Shown here: piece by piece, positions 37,968-49,291 of the stretch
How positions within the stretch are numbered: position 1 is the stretch's first letter
How the letters are laid out: the number at the start of each line of letters is the position of its first letter
NCBI RefSeq assembly: GCF_003600645.1
Contig: NZ_CP032482.1
Coordinates: 2,108,001-2,172,000, forward strand
Source: Yersinia rochesterensis
GTDB lineage: Bacteria; Pseudomonadota; Gammaproteobacteria; Enterobacterales; Enterobacteriaceae
Length of the DNA stretch: 64,000 bases
Direction: 5' to 3'
Program-made: the position numbers and the translations under genes
The notes under the pieces: generated by a model
The model's input: the letters and a program-made list of their open reading frames with translations, nothing else
Database searches by the model: none
Told to the model about the DNA's origin: nothing

Positions 37968-38416
37968 ATCATCCCTTATTCATCCATTTGCCAATATCAA
38001 TTTGGCAATAAGCTCAAAAAGGTAAGGGATAATGATGAATCAGGCAATTAAAAACTGAAATCATGTTTTATGTGTGACAACTGAAATAAGACATACAGTC
38101 AATCACTGCCGGTCAGGGAAATACTGAAAAAGTCGCATCATTGGAAAAGTCTCTTTTATATCCTGCCTTCACGTTTACCGCTATAACCCGGAAACGTCAT
38201 TTCCGGTACACGGATACTTTTTGAATCCCTGACTGTGAAATTAGTGTAATATGTGCGGTCACGAACCAGCGTGTAGAGGCGTCTGTGTGACGGTCACGAC
38301 GGCATGCTGTGTTCCAAAATGTATTACAATCAATGAGTTCTGCTTGATTGTGAGCTTAACTTATTGATTACAATATATAACACGACGCCTGTGAAGGCGA
38401 CATTAGAGGTTGCTCA
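37968..38416. other. Intergenic region, effector to rluB
   Basis: 449 bases between divergent genes, without a gene. It contains a dyad CCGGAAA-CGTCA-TTTCCGG (38188-38206), GC-rich stretches around 38250-38310, and an AT-rich stretch before rluB (38340-38385) that probably holds its promoter. Right edge of the accessory island. Confidence 0.5.
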
Positions 38417-39466
38417 ATGAGCGAGAAGTCAAAAGACCAAAAGTTACCCAACGTAAAGTTATCCAGCCCTAAACCGCAGGATGACAAGGTTGTGGGTGAA
38501 AAAACAAAAGTTGTAGGTGAAAAATTACAGAAAATCTTGGCACGGGCCGGTCATGGCTCACGTCGGGAAATCGAAACAATTATTCAACAGGGCCGCGTCA
38601 GCGTTGATGGTAAAATATCAAAGTTGGGTGATCGCGTTGAAGTCACACAGGCCACAAAAATTCGCCTGGATGGTCATCTTCTTTCTATTACAGAATCTGA
38701 AGAGGCTGTGTGCCGTGTTCTGGCGTATTACAAGCCGGAAGGTGAACTCTGTACTCGTAATGACCCTGAAGGCCGCCCAACGGTATTTGATCGTCTGCCT
38801 AAACTGCGCGGTTCGCGTTGGGTTGCGGTAGGGCGTTTGGACGTTAATACCTCCGGTTTATTGCTGTTTACCACTGATGGTGAGCTGGCCAACCGCTTGA
38901 TGCATCCCAGCCGTGAAGTTGAACGCGAATATGCGGTGCGCGTGTTTGGTCAAATCGATGACGAAAAAATCAAGCAACTTAGCCGTGGTGTTCAATTGGA
39001 AGATGGCCCAGCGGCATTCCGCACCATTAGTTTCCAAGGCGGAGAGGGGATTAATCAGTGGTATAACGTCACTTTGACTGAAGGGCGCAACCGCGAAGTT
39101 CGCCGCTTGTGGGAAGCTGTCGGTGTACAAGTTAGCCGCCTGATCCGTGTACGTTATGGTGATATCAATCTGCCCAAAGGCCTGCCTCGTGGCGGCTGGA
39201 CTGAATTGGATTTGAAAGCCACTAACTACCTACGTGAGTTGGTGGAGCTGGACTCTGAAACTGTCAGTAAATTGCCAGTTGAGAAAGACCGTCGTCGGGT
39301 TAAAGCGAATCAAATTCGTCGTGCGGTTAAACGCCATACCGAAGTCGCAGGCCGTCAGGTTGCCGGTCGTCAAGGCTCAGCGCGTAAAAGTTCTACCCGC
39401 CAAAATGCAGGTAACGCAGCTCCAGCAGCCGCTACCGGGCGTCGTGGGTCTAACAAGCGCGGATAA
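38417..39466 (+). CDS. rluB: 23S rRNA pseudouridine(2605) synthase RluB
   Basis: Isomerises U2605 in 23S rRNA. An S4 RNA-binding domain (about 36-100, [17 protein letters not shown]) precedes the RsuA-type catalytic domain with [17 protein letters not shown] (catalytic Asp) and [17 protein letters not shown], then a basic, disordered C-terminal tail. 349 residues against 291 in E. coli: about 34 extra residues lie before LQKILARAG, including a tandem [14 protein letters not shown] duplication, and the tail is longer. GAGG lies 7 bases before the ATG. Confidence 0.96.
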   Translation: MSEKSKDQKLPNVKLSSPKPQDDKVVGEKTKVVGEKLQKILARAGHGSRREIETIIQQGRVSVDGKISKLGDRVEVTQATKIRLDGHLLSITESEEAVCRVLAYYKPEGELCTRNDPEGRPTVFDRLPKLRGSRWVAVGRLDVNTSGLLLFTTDGELANRLMHPSREVEREYAVRVFGQIDDEKIKQLSRGVQLEDGPAAFRTISFQGGEGINQWYNVTLTEGRNREVRRLWEAVGVQVSRLIRVRYGDINLPKGLPRGGWTELDLKATNYLRELVELDSETVSKLPVEKDRRRVKANQIRRAVKRHTEVAGRQVAGRQGSARKSSTRQNAGNAAPAAATGRRGSNKRG

Positions 39467-39475
39467 GTTATCTAT

Positions 39476-39497
39476 GGGAAGGAATCATTTCCTTCCC
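39476..39497 (+). terminator. Hairpin after rluB
   Basis: GGGAAGGAA-TCAT-TTCCTTCCC, a perfect 9-bp stem 10 bases after the rluB stop. The T-run after it is poor. Confidence 0.65.
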
Positions 39498-39731
39498 AAT
39501 TATTCATTGTAAGCATTGCTTTACCCCTTTCTCAGCTATTCCTTTTTCTTTCCTATAGTATAAGAAACTTACTTCGTTTCTTTCGAAAGCATAAAATACC
39601 TATAATAAATGGTTTTACAGCATATACACGCCATCAACCAAGGTTGAATAGCACTGGTCTCAAGATATTCTGTGTGCCTACATTGCTCTTGGGGAATCCC
39701 CCATCGAATTCAAAATCTAAGGAGCATTAAC

Positions 39732-40016
39732 ATGAAAAAATCTCTGTTAACTACCAGCGCAGCTATTTTATTTGTTGTCGGCACCGGATTTTCCTCTGTG
39801 ACTTATGCTTGCGGCGGCCCTCATTCTCATTACGGCGATAATTGCGAAAAGACCTGTAGCCCACTTTCAGAGCCATGGAAGTCAATCTGCTACTTTGGCG
39901 GTACACAGGATAAAGGTCAGCCATCGAGTCAAGTGGTTCCGGGGATGGGAGGGCTAACTCCGGCTCTTGGGACACTAACTCCACCCAATATCCCTATGAT
40001 CCCACTAGAGAAATAA
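39732..40016 (+). CDS. Small secreted protein, Cys- and Pro-rich
   Basis: 94 residues from the ATG at 39732, which has AAGGAG 7 bases upstream; the frame is open 20 codons further up but without an SD. A signal peptide (MKKSLLTTSAAILFVVGTGF...) is probably cleaved after TYA. The mature part is about 67 residues: an N-terminal CGGPHSHYGDNCEKTC with three Cys and two His, possibly metal-binding, a fourth Cys (SICYFGG), then a Pro/Gly/Leu-rich tail. No family recognised. Single gene between rluB and convergent btuR. Confidence 0.75.
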   Translation: MKKSLLTTSAAILFVVGTGFSSVTYACGGPHSHYGDNCEKTCSPLSEPWKSICYFGGTQDKGQPSSQVVPGMGGLTPALGTLTPPNIPMIPLEK

Positions 40017-40075
40017 TGAGAAAAACTAAGCCAGTCAATATGGGTTAGTCAGGTTTGGATATCACTATAAAGCTA

Positions 40076-40106
40076 AAATGCCGCAGATATTCTGTCTGCG
40101 GCATTT
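40076..40106. terminator. Bidirectional terminator before btuR
   Basis: AAATGCCGCAGA and TCTGCGGCATTT form a perfect 12-bp stem around a 7-base loop between convergent genes. Confidence 0.85.
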
Positions 40107-40131
40107 GATTGATTTGAATGATTGCTGACAA

Positions 40132-40722
40132 TTACCAGTCAATACCCATTTGAGCTTTAATACCGGCATCAAAAGCATGTTTAACCGGGCGTAATTCACT
40201 GACGGTATCAGCCATTTCCAATAGATCTCGATGGCAACCACGGCCAGTAATAATCACTGTTTGATGGGCAGGGCGTTGCTTCAGCGCATCAACGACTTCA
40301 TCCAGTGATAAGTAATCATAAGCGACCATATAAGTCAGTTCATCCAACACCACTAAATCCAACGTCGGATCCGCTAACATCCGCCGCGCGTGTTGCCAGG
40401 CCTCCTGACAAGCTGCGGTATCTGTTTCTCTATTTTGCGTATTCCAGGTAAACCCAGTAGCCATCACCTGAAACTCAACACCATGTTGTTGCAGTAGATT
40501 TTTCTCGCCGTTCGGCCATTCACCTTTAATAAACTGTATCACACCCGCTTTCAAACCATGACCAACAGCACGGGTTACGGTACCAAAGGCGGCGGTGGTC
40601 TTACCTTTGCCATTGCCGGTAAAAACAATCAAGATGCCGCGGATTTCTTGCGCTGCTGCAACCCGTGACTCAACCTTTTCTTTTATTTTTTGTTGGCGTT
40701 GCTGGTGGCGTTCTTCAGACAT
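40132..40722 (-). CDS. btuR: Cob(I)alamin / corrinoid adenosyltransferase
   Basis: Adenosylates the cobalt of corrinoids using ATP, for adenosylcobalamin synthesis and salvage (CobA/CobO/BtuR family). 196 residues, the same as E. coli BtuR. P-loop VFTGNGKGKTTAAFGT, then KAGVIQFIKGEWPNGE, the Walker-B-like LVVLDELTYMVAYDYL and GRGCHRDLLEMAD. Eleven bases downstream of yciK on the same strand, so probably co-transcribed. Confidence 0.97.
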   Translation of the reverse strand: MSEERHQQRQQKIKEKVESRVAAAQEIRGILIVFTGNGKGKTTAAFGTVTRAVGHGLKAGVIQFIKGEWPNGEKNLLQQHGVEFQVMATGFTWNTQNRETDTAACQEAWQHARRMLADPTLDLVVLDELTYMVAYDYLSLDEVVDALKQRPAHQTVIITGRGCHRDLLEMADTVSELRPVKHAFDAGIKAQMGIDW

Positions 40723-40733
40723 GAAACATTCCT

Positions 40734-41495
40734 TTATTCTGCGGGGCCGGGTTTACGGCCGGGTTGTGCATCGAAGCTGATACCGGTCTTTCTGCGGCTA
40801 TCGTCGCCCATCAGGTAGAGATACAGTGGCATAATCTCCGCCGGTGTTTTTAACTTACTGGCATCTTCATCCGGGAAGGCGTTGGCCCGCATCTGAGTGC
40901 GCGTCCCCCCTGGATTAATACAATTAACTCTCAAGTTACCCTGTTTATATTCTTCTGAAAGCACTTGCATCATGCCTTCAGTGGCAAACTTTGACACGGC
41001 ATAAGCTCCCCATCCTGCTCGGCCCTGACGACCAACACTGGAACTGGTGAAAACCAAAGAGGCACTGGGTGACTTCAGTAGCAATGGCAAAAGTGCTTGA
41101 GTGAGCATAAATGTTGCATTGACATTCACTTGCATAACCTCTTGCCAGACGGTGATACTTTGCTCCGCCATCGGGGCTATCTCACCTAATAAACCGGCAT
41201 TGTGCAATACACCGTCCAGATGCGGAATCTGATGGCTGAGCGCATCCGCCAATTGTTGGCAATCTGACACAGTTGCATGCAGTAAATCCAGCGCCCAAAC
41301 AGTGGGCAATTGGCCGCCTGCCTCTACAATTTGCTGCTGTACAGCAACCAGTTTGTGTAGGGTTCGGCCGACAAGAATCAAGCGAGCGCCAAAGCGTGCA
41401 TAAGTTAGAGCCGCTTCGCGACCAATACCATCACCTGCACCCGTGACTAAGATAGTGCGATTATCGAGCAGGTCATGTTTGGGTTGGTAATGCAT
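40734..41495 (-). CDS. yciK: Short-chain dehydrogenase YciK
   Basis: 253-residue SDR-family oxidoreductase of unknown substrate. Nucleotide-binding motif TGAGDGIGREAAL, LHNAGLLG (NNAG equivalent), catalytic Ser in FTSSSVGRQG and YAVSK with Tyr/Lys. Same length and place as E. coli YciK. Heads the yciK-btuR pair and is divergent from sohB. Confidence 0.95.
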   Translation of the reverse strand: MHYQPKHDLLDNRTILVTGAGDGIGREAALTYARFGARLILVGRTLHKLVAVQQQIVEAGGQLPTVWALDLLHATVSDCQQLADALSHQIPHLDGVLHNAGLLGEIAPMAEQSITVWQEVMQVNVNATFMLTQALLPLLLKSPSASLVFTSSSVGRQGRAGWGAYAVSKFATEGMMQVLSEEYKQGNLRVNCINPGGTRTQMRANAFPDEDASKLKTPAEIMPLYLYLMGDDSRRKTGISFDAQPGRKPGPAE

Positions 41496-41675
41496 AATTA
41501 TTCCTTTTACGGACGGCAGAAATTGGGCTTTTATAGGCCGCGATATCTCTTACATTCTTATATTTAAGCGAAACCAATGCAATTTTTCATTTGCGCAAGA
41601 CGGCGGCTTAAGGGTTCGCTAGAATGCAGGTATCTCTTTAATTGCAGAAATTGCAGATGAATAAAGGCGGTATTT

Positions 41676-42722
41676 GTGGAGTTATTTTCTCTGTACGGGT
41701 TGTTTCTCGCTAAAGTGGTGACCATCGTGGTCGCGATTGGCGCAGTAGTCTTGTTGGTTGTCAGTCAGGGAATAAGGAAACAAGGGCAACGGGGAGAACT
41801 TAATCTGGTTGATTTGGGGGAGCAATATAAGGAAATGCAACGTGAAATGCGGTTGGCCCGCATGAGTCATGTTGAGCAAAAAACCTGGGTCAAAGAATTT
41901 AAAAAGCAGCAAAAATCTGATCAAAAACTCAAAAAACAACGCGCCAAATCGGGCGCGGTGGCTGCGGTGAAACCTTGCCTGTATGTCATTGACTTCAAAG
42001 GGAGCATTGACGCTCACGAAGTGACTTCATTACGCGAAGAAATTTCTGCGGTGTTAGCCGTGGCGACAGACAAGGATGAAGTGTTGCTCAGGCTGGAAAG
42101 CCCAGGTGGCGTGGTACACGGCTATGGCTTGGCGGCATCGCAATTAGAGCGTCTGCGTCACAAAGGCATTCGTCTGACGGTTGCCGTCGATAAAGTTGCC
42201 GCCAGTGGCGGATATATGATGGCCTGTGTTGCTGACCGTATCATTAGCGCGCCGTTCGCCATTATTGGCTCTATTGGTGTCGTCGCCCAAATACCCAACT
42301 TCCATCGTTTACTCAAAAAGAATGATATTGATGTTGAGCTGCATACTGCCGGTGAATTTAAGCGAACCTTGACATTATTCGGGGAAAATACTGAGCAGGG
42401 GCGCGAAAAGTTTCGTGAAGATCTGAATGAAACACACTTGCTCTTTAAGCAGTTCGTCCAGCAACAACGGCCTTCTTTAGATATTGATGCAGTTGCTACT
42501 GGTGAACATTGGTTTGGTACCCAAGCCAAAGAAAAAGGGCTGGTTGATGCCATTGGTACCAGCGATGATTTACTGATTGCTGAAATGGATAATCATGAAG
42601 TTATTGGTGTGCGTTATTCACGCCGTAAACGCTTAATGGATCGCTTTACCGGTAGCGCCGCAGAAAGTGCTGATCGTCTATTATTACGTTGGTGGCAGCG
42701 CGGTGAAAAACCCCTGCTATAA
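41676..42722 (+). CDS. sohB: Inner-membrane peptidase SohB (S49 family)
   Basis: 348 residues, GTG start with AAAGGCGG upstream. An N-terminal membrane anchor (about 8-32) and a charged coiled-coil-like segment (about 45-85) precede the S49 protease domain. The catalytic Ser is in KVAASGGYMMACVADRI, the general-base Lys is in EFKRTLTLFGENTEQGRE, and SIGVVAQ is conserved. Multicopy sohB suppresses loss of DegP in E. coli. A strong terminator follows. Confidence 0.96.
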   Translation: MELFSLYGLFLAKVVTIVVAIGAVVLLVVSQGIRKQGQRGELNLVDLGEQYKEMQREMRLARMSHVEQKTWVKEFKKQQKSDQKLKKQRAKSGAVAAVKPCLYVIDFKGSIDAHEVTSLREEISAVLAVATDKDEVLLRLESPGGVVHGYGLAASQLERLRHKGIRLTVAVDKVAASGGYMMACVADRIISAPFAIIGSIGVVAQIPNFHRLLKKNDIDVELHTAGEFKRTLTLFGENTEQGREKFREDLNETHLLFKQFVQQQRPSLDIDAVATGEHWFGTQAKEKGLVDAIGTSDDLLIAEMDNHEVIGVRYSRRKRLMDRFTGSAAESADRLLLRWWQRGEKPLL

Positions 42723-42750
42723 GCGGAGATAAAGCGAATCTGATATGAAA

Positions 42751-42780
42751 ACAACAGGGGGAAAGCCCCTGTTGTTTTTT
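42751..42780 (+). terminator. Terminator after sohB
   Basis: ACAACAGGGG-GAAAG-CCCCTGTTGT, a perfect 10-bp stem followed by T5. Confidence 0.92.
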
Positions 42781-42826
42781 GCGCAATCGCTAAAAAAGAA
42801 CGTAATAAAAAGAGAATAATCTGCCA

Positions 42827-43081
42827 TTAGTCGATTAAATGATATTTAGCAGACAACACGTGCGCGAGATGTTTAAACATATTAAATACGGCGGTTGTTT
42901 TGGCTGTAGGTAAGCCCTGTTCATCGAGAAAGAACTCCCCGCGAAATACCAAAACAGGCCCTTTTTGTTCAACCTCAGTGGCTTTCATTCCATGCAGGTA
43001 ATCTTCATGTTGACGAATAATCTCATTAGCTTCTGCCAATAATTTATTACGTTCAATCGGTGTTGTGTTTCCGAACATCAT
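42827..43081 (-). CDS. yciN: YciN family protein
   Basis: 84-residue small soluble protein ([20 protein letters not shown]..., [32 protein letters not shown]). Matches E. coli YciN (83 residues), which lies between sohB and topA and has unknown function. Divergent from topA. Confidence 0.92.
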   Translation of the reverse strand: MMFGNTTPIERNKLLAEANEIIRQHEDYLHGMKATEVEQKGPVLVFRGEFFLDEQGLPTAKTTAVFNMFKHLAHVLSAKYHLID

Positions 43082-43517
43082 ATTTCCTCAATACAATTAT
43101 ATTTCCTCACCACAAGGTGATTTCTCTTACTATTGTACTGCGGGTTAGCGTTTGTCCGCAAACCAACTAAGGTTTATTTGAACTGTTGGCAGGTTTGTCA
43201 TCACAATTGGATAAATTCAGATTCCGAGCTAATTAGGTTGCGTGTCGCTTTTTATCAGGTACAGTGTGGGATTTTATACTATTAGGTGGAAGGTTTTGTT
43301 GACGCCATGGGGCAGAATTCACTGCTGTTACACTGGGCGCAGACAAAGATTTTGACAGATCGTCAACTGAGCTTCGGAAAGCGCTTTTATGGCTCCGATC
43401 AAAAAAACAGGTTGATCTCCTGAAAAAGTACCGCAATATAAAAAAGAGATTCAGAATGCCGCGGTACGGCAAGATAAAAACCTTCTTTTAGAAGAAATAA
43501 TTTAGGTAAAGGTAATT
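43082..43517. other. yciN-topA intergenic region
   Basis: 436 bases holding the divergent promoters of yciN and topA. In E. coli topA is driven by several supercoiling-sensitive promoters; individual elements were not assigned here. An antisense ORF at 43233-43472 looks spurious. Confidence 0.5.
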
Positions 43518-46133
43518 ATGGGTAAAGCTCTCGTAATAGTTGAGTCCCCGGCAAAAGCCAAAACTATTAATAAATACTTAGGGAATAACTACGTGGTTAA
43601 GTCCAGTGTCGGTCACATTCGTGATTTGCCGACCAGTGGCTCAGCCAGTAAAAAGAGCGCTAACTCAACTGAAGATAAAGCCAAGAAAGCCGACAAGCCC
43701 AAAACTAAAGTAAAGAAAGACGAAAAGGTTGCATTAGTTAACCGCATGGGCGTCGATCCTTATCATGGCTGGAAAGCGCAGTATGAAATTTTGCCCGGCA
43801 AAGAAAAAGTGGTTGCCGAGCTTAAAGCATTAGCTGAAAACGCCGACCACATCTATCTCGCAACCGACCTTGACCGCGAAGGAGAGGCCATTGCCTGGCA
43901 TTTGCGGGAAGTGATTGGGGGTGATGATGCGCGCTTCAGCCGTGTGGTGTTTAACGAAATCACAAAAAATGCTATCCAACAGGCGTTTAATCAACCGGGT
44001 GAATTGAATATCAACCGGGTGAATGCCCAGCAAGCCCGTCGCTTTATGGACCGGGTTGTGGGTTATATGGTTTCTCCACTGTTGTGGAAAAAGATTGCCC
44101 GTGGTCTGTCAGCCGGGCGAGTGCAGTCGGTCGCAGTGCGTTTGGTGGTTGAACGCGAGCGGGATATTAAAGCATTCGTCCCTGAAGAATACTGGGAATT
44201 GCATGCCGATTTACTGGCGAAAGGTGAAGTTCCTATTCAAATGGAAGTCACCCATGCTCACAATAAACCCTTTAAACCGGTAAACCGTGAGCAGACCCAC
44301 GCTGCGCTTAAATTGCTGGAAAACGCGCGCTATAAGGTGTTGGATCGTGAAGATAAACCGACCAGCAGCAAGCCGGGTGCGCCGTTCATTACTTCTACCT
44401 TGCAGCAGGCCGCCAGTACCCGCCTGAGCTTTGGTGTGAAGAAAACCATGATGATGGCGCAGCGCTTGTATGAAGCGGGCCATATTACCTATATGCGTAC
44501 TGACTCCACCAACTTAAGTCAGGATGCTCTGACCATGGTGCGCGGTTATATCGGTGATAACTTTGGCGATAAATATTTGCCATCTGCACCGAATCAATAC
44601 AGCAGCAAAGAGAATTCACAAGAAGCGCATGAAGCTATTCGTCCTTCTGATGTGAATGTGCTGGCTGAGCAGTTAAAAGATATGGAAGCCGACGCCCAGA
44701 AGCTGTATCAGCTGATTTGGCGTCAGTTTGTGGCCTGCCAGATGACACCGGCCAAGTATGACTCTACTACCTTGACGGTACAGGCGGGTGATTTCCAACT
44801 GCGCGCCAAAGGCCGAACTTTACGCTTTGATGGTTGGACTAAGGTGATGCCAGCCTTGCGCAAAGGTGATGAAGACAGAACTTTGCCCGTCATTGAAGTA
44901 GGTAGTGAACTGGATTTACAAAAACTGATCCCAAGCCAGCACTTCACCAAACCACCGGCGCGTTACAGCGAAGCATCATTGGTAAAAGAGCTGGAAAAAC
45001 GGGGTATTGGCCGCCCATCTACTTATGCGTCGATTATTTCGACCATTCAAGACCGTGGTTATGTCCGGGTAGAAAACCGCCGTTTCTATGCCGAGAAAAT
45101 GGGCGAAATCGTGACTGATCGTCTGGAAGAAAACTTCCGCGAGTTGATGAATTACGATTTTACCGCACGTATGGAAAGTGGCCTGGATCAGGTTGCCAAT
45201 AATCAGGCTGAGTGGAAAGCGGTATTGGATGGCTTCTTTGCCGAATTCAGTGAGCAACTTGAAAAGGCTGAAAAAGATCCTGAAGAGGGCGGTATGCGCC
45301 CGAATCAAATGGTGATGACCAGCATTGATTGCCCAACTTGTGGCCGTCAGATGGGGATTCGCACTGCCAGCACGGGGGTGTTCCTCGGGTGCTCTGGTTA
45401 TGCATTACCGCCGAAAGAGCGCTGCAAAACCACCATCAATCTGGTGCCGGAAGCTGAAGTTCTTAATATTCTGGAAGGTGATGATGCGGAAACCAACGCA
45501 TTACGCGCCAAACGTCGTTGTCAGAAATGTGGCACCGCCATGGATAGCTATCTGATTGATAACCAGCGTAAATTGCATGTTTGTGGTAATAACCCAGCAT
45601 GTGATGGTTATGAGATAGAAGAAGGTGAGTTCCGCATTAAAGGCTATGAAGGCCCGATTGTTGAGTGCGAAAAATGTGGTTCTGAAATGCATCTGAAAAT
45701 GGGGCGTTTTGGTAAGTACATGGGCTGCACCAATGATGAGTGTAAAAATACGCGCAAAATCTTGCGCAGTGGTGAAGTCGCGCCGCCGAAAGAAGATCCG
45801 GTACCTTTGCCTGAACTGCCATGCGAAAAGTCAGATGCTTATTTCGTGTTACGTGATGGTGCGGCAGGTGTCTTCCTGGCTGCCAATACTTTCCCTAAAT
45901 CGCGCGAAACCCGTGCGCCGTTGGTAGAAGAATTGGTTCGCTTTAAAGATCGTTTACCGGAAAAATTGCGTTATCTGGCTGACGCGCCAGTGGCGGATAA
46001 TGAAGGTAATAAGACCCTGGTTCGCTTTAGCCGCAAGACTAAGCAACAATATGTTTCCTCTGAGAAAGAGGGGAAAGCGACCGGTTGGTCGGCTTTCTAT
46101 ATTGATGGTAAATGGGTTGAAACTAAGAAATAG
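43518..46133 (+). CDS. topA: DNA topoisomerase I
   Basis: Type IA enzyme that relaxes negative supercoils. 871 residues (E. coli 865). TOPRIM domain at the N-terminus ([29 protein letters not shown]), a Lys-rich insert at about 45-75, and the active-site Tyr in [10 protein letters not shown]. The C-terminal region has three Cys4 zinc ribbons ([16 protein letters not shown] and CEKCGSEM, each with a second Cys pair) and a basic tail. AGGTAA lies upstream of the ATG. Monocistronic. Confidence 0.98.
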   Translation: MGKALVIVESPAKAKTINKYLGNNYVVKSSVGHIRDLPTSGSASKKSANSTEDKAKKADKPKTKVKKDEKVALVNRMGVDPYHGWKAQYEILPGKEKVVAELKALAENADHIYLATDLDREGEAIAWHLREVIGGDDARFSRVVFNEITKNAIQQAFNQPGELNINRVNAQQARRFMDRVVGYMVSPLLWKKIARGLSAGRVQSVAVRLVVERERDIKAFVPEEYWELHADLLAKGEVPIQMEVTHAHNKPFKPVNREQTHAALKLLENARYKVLDREDKPTSSKPGAPFITSTLQQAASTRLSFGVKKTMMMAQRLYEAGHITYMRTDSTNLSQDALTMVRGYIGDNFGDKYLPSAPNQYSSKENSQEAHEAIRPSDVNVLAEQLKDMEADAQKLYQLIWRQFVACQMTPAKYDSTTLTVQAGDFQLRAKGRTLRFDGWTKVMPALRKGDEDRTLPVIEVGSELDLQKLIPSQHFTKPPARYSEASLVKELEKRGIGRPSTYASIISTIQDRGYVRVENRRFYAEKMGEIVTDRLEENFRELMNYDFTARMESGLDQVANNQAEWKAVLDGFFAEFSEQLEKAEKDPEEGGMRPNQMVMTSIDCPTCGRQMGIRTASTGVFLGCSGYALPPKERCKTTINLVPEAEVLNILEGDDAETNALRAKRRCQKCGTAMDSYLIDNQRKLHVCGNNPACDGYEIEEGEFRIKGYEGPIVECEKCGSEMHLKMGRFGKYMGCTNDECKNTRKILRSGEVAPPKEDPVPLPELPCEKSDAYFVLRDGAAGVFLAANTFPKSRETRAPLVEELVRFKDRLPEKLRYLADAPVADNEGNKTLVRFSRKTKQQYVSSEKEGKATGWSAFYIDGKWVETKK

Positions 46134-46225
46134 GTGTTTTGACATCCATCTGAATGCGGCTTAGTGGATACTTTTTTACTGAAAAGCCAAAACTTCTGTG
46201 ATGTGAAATACTGAGTCGTATATGT

Positions 46226-46254
46226 AAAAACCAGCCTAAATGGCTGGTTTTTTT
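46226..46254 (+). terminator. Terminator after topA
   Basis: AAAAACCAGCC-TAAAT-GGCTGG followed by T8. Stem of 6 GC-rich pairs plus A-U extension. Confidence 0.93.
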
Positions 46255-47619
<1,365 letters not shown>

Positions 47620-47638
47620 TGTTGTTATCCATTAAAAG

Positions 47639-47684
47639 AAAGCCCCTGAAAAGGGGCTTTGAGGTTGCTGAGAAACCTCTTTTA
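47639..47684 (+). terminator. Tandem terminators after cysB
   Basis: First stem AGCCCCT-GAAA-AGGGGCT (47641-47658), then directly GAGGTT-GCTGAGA-AACCTC (47661-47679) followed by TTTTAT. Two consecutive hairpins within 45 bases. Confidence 0.85.
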
Positions 47685-47817
47685 TAGACAGGTGATTGGC
47701 GGGGCGACTGCACCGATGGGCGCTCCAACGGTTTACGCTGTTACGACCCATTCAGCACATTTCCCCGCGTATCAACTTTGTCAACGGCCTGAAGCCCAAT
47801 AAGGACTTTTTGCATAG

Positions 47818-48066
47818 TTAACGTTTTTTATTTGCCTGTGCGAGTACAGATCCTGCCAATGTTTTAGCTTTTTCACTGGACTCGGGGTTTGCCAGCACTT
47901 GTGCCGCAACATCTTCCATATAAACACCCGTCTGATTATCAGTATTGGTCTGAGAGAGAGCTGAACCCGCCAAACTTTTTTCAAGGGCGGAGGCATTAGG
48001 GTCTTTTAGTATTATTGCCGCCTGTGCTGCTACCGACGCTGATGTTTTCTTTTTATTTTTCGACAT
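47818..48066 (-). CDS. Small protein with an internal duplication
   Basis: 82 residues, Ala/Ser/Lys-rich, starting MSKNKKKTSASVAAQAA. It has two similar halves: VAAQ...KSLAGSALSQTN (about 12-41) and VAAQ...KTLAGSVLAQAN (about 53-79), an ancient tandem repeat probably giving a helical pair. No signal or membrane segment; basic ends suggest nucleic-acid contact but this is a guess. A similar small protein family occurs in other enterobacteria, as I recall, without known function. Convergent with cysB. Confidence 0.7.
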   Translation of the reverse strand: MSKNKKKTSASVAAQAAIILKDPNASALEKSLAGSALSQTNTDNQTGVYMEDVAAQVLANPESSEKAKTLAGSVLAQANKKR

Positions 48067-48326
48067 TAATTGATCTCATTTTGTTTGTAGGCTGTACCTC
48101 ATGTTGTGTCTTAACAACACAACATATTATTCAAACTGTATAAACAAACAGTATGATGTTCAAATTACACTGCCTTAAAGTTATTTAATGATCTTAGTTG
48201 AAAGGGTAATGCGTTATTTCAATAACGGAAGTATTAAGTATAAATTCAAAAGATACTTTAAAAGTAGTTTGATATTTTATTGATATGGAATCTTGGTTTT
48301 TATATAAACATAGTCAAGAGGAATAA

Positions 48327-49148
48327 ATGAATAAAATATCTTACCCAATAGAGTGTCTGGGGCTGACTAACACAGTCAGCGCATTAAAGGCTCAAAACTC
48401 CCCATGTGAAAAAACTCAATTTCATATTGAAGGGCGTTTGACGGGCTATAGAAATATTAGTGAAGTGTTAGAAAAATTAGTCGATATCGGTTGGTTAGAG
48501 GCTGGGAATAAAGAGGAAGATAACCGAAGAGCTACTGTACTGAATTTATTGAGTAAATATTCAATGGCGACAGTTGCTCTTGAACACGCCAAGAGAGGGC
48601 ATCCTTATTTACATCATGATGATATTTCAATGGAATTTAAGTCAGATAATCATTCTGGGCTTGAAATGAATTATTCAGTATCTTATACCGATGGATTCCA
48701 ACCTTTATTCACCTTGGGTTGCCAGTTATTTTTAGGTAAAGACTTTGAGCTCGATGAAGAGAAATCGCGCATTTTTTTTAAGTTTGAAAAGGAATGTTCA
48801 GGTGAATTAAGGAGTGATGTGAATCGCAATAGTATCATAAAAATGATTTTAGATTGGTTTAAAGAGTTATTCACTCCCAACTCTTATGCTGCTGCGAATA
48901 CTATGTCACCGCCAGGAAATGAATTTGAAGTATGGGTTCCACCATTTGAAAATTTAACAGATTGCCAGCTTAAAGATGTTATGCTGGAAATGAATTTTGA
49001 AACTGAAGATATTTATATTGATGACGAGATGTCTGAAATTGAATATAAATATACTAGTCCAGAAGAAATCTACAAATCAGGAGAAAACGTGGGATATATT
49101 AATGGTTTTATTGACGGAGTAAAAACCTCGCGTAAAGCTGATATTTAG
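48327..49148 (+). CDS. Hypothetical protein, 273 residues
   Basis: Unrecognised. AT-rich gene with a GAGGAATA ribosome site. The protein is acidic and soluble, with no signal peptide. A helical N-terminal part (about 30-90), a beta-rich middle (GLEMNYSVSYTDGFQPLFTL), a linker with NSYAAANTMSPPGNEFEVWV, and a highly acidic tail segment (about 225-250). It sits between cysB and acnA, where E. coli has only the tiny ymiA and yciX, so it is a lineage-specific insertion. Low GC compared with its neighbours suggests acquisition. Confidence 0.7.
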   Translation: MNKISYPIECLGLTNTVSALKAQNSPCEKTQFHIEGRLTGYRNISEVLEKLVDIGWLEAGNKEEDNRRATVLNLLSKYSMATVALEHAKRGHPYLHHDDISMEFKSDNHSGLEMNYSVSYTDGFQPLFTLGCQLFLGKDFELDEEKSRIFFKFEKECSGELRSDVNRNSIIKMILDWFKELFTPNSYAAANTMSPPGNEFEVWVPPFENLTDCQLKDVMLEMNFETEDIYIDDEMSEIEYKYTSPEEIYKSGENVGYINGFIDGVKTSRKADI

Positions 49149-49291
49149 ACCACCAATCATACTAATCGCCATTGTTGCCAAAATGTTAATGTTTCTTTGT
49201 GTTATATTGATTCTAGACCTCATGATTTCAAGGGAATTACCTTGTTGAGATGAATGTTGTTTAGAACACGATAAGAAACAATGGAGGCGCT

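Noticed and set aside
38188..38206. CCGGAAA/TTTCCGG dyad as an attachment site of the island
   Set aside because: No matching direct repeat found near yciO and no integrase; may be an unrelated hairpin.
43233..43472. 79-codon minus-strand ORF upstream of topA
   Set aside because: Covers the expected topA promoter region; no SD and no recognisable protein.
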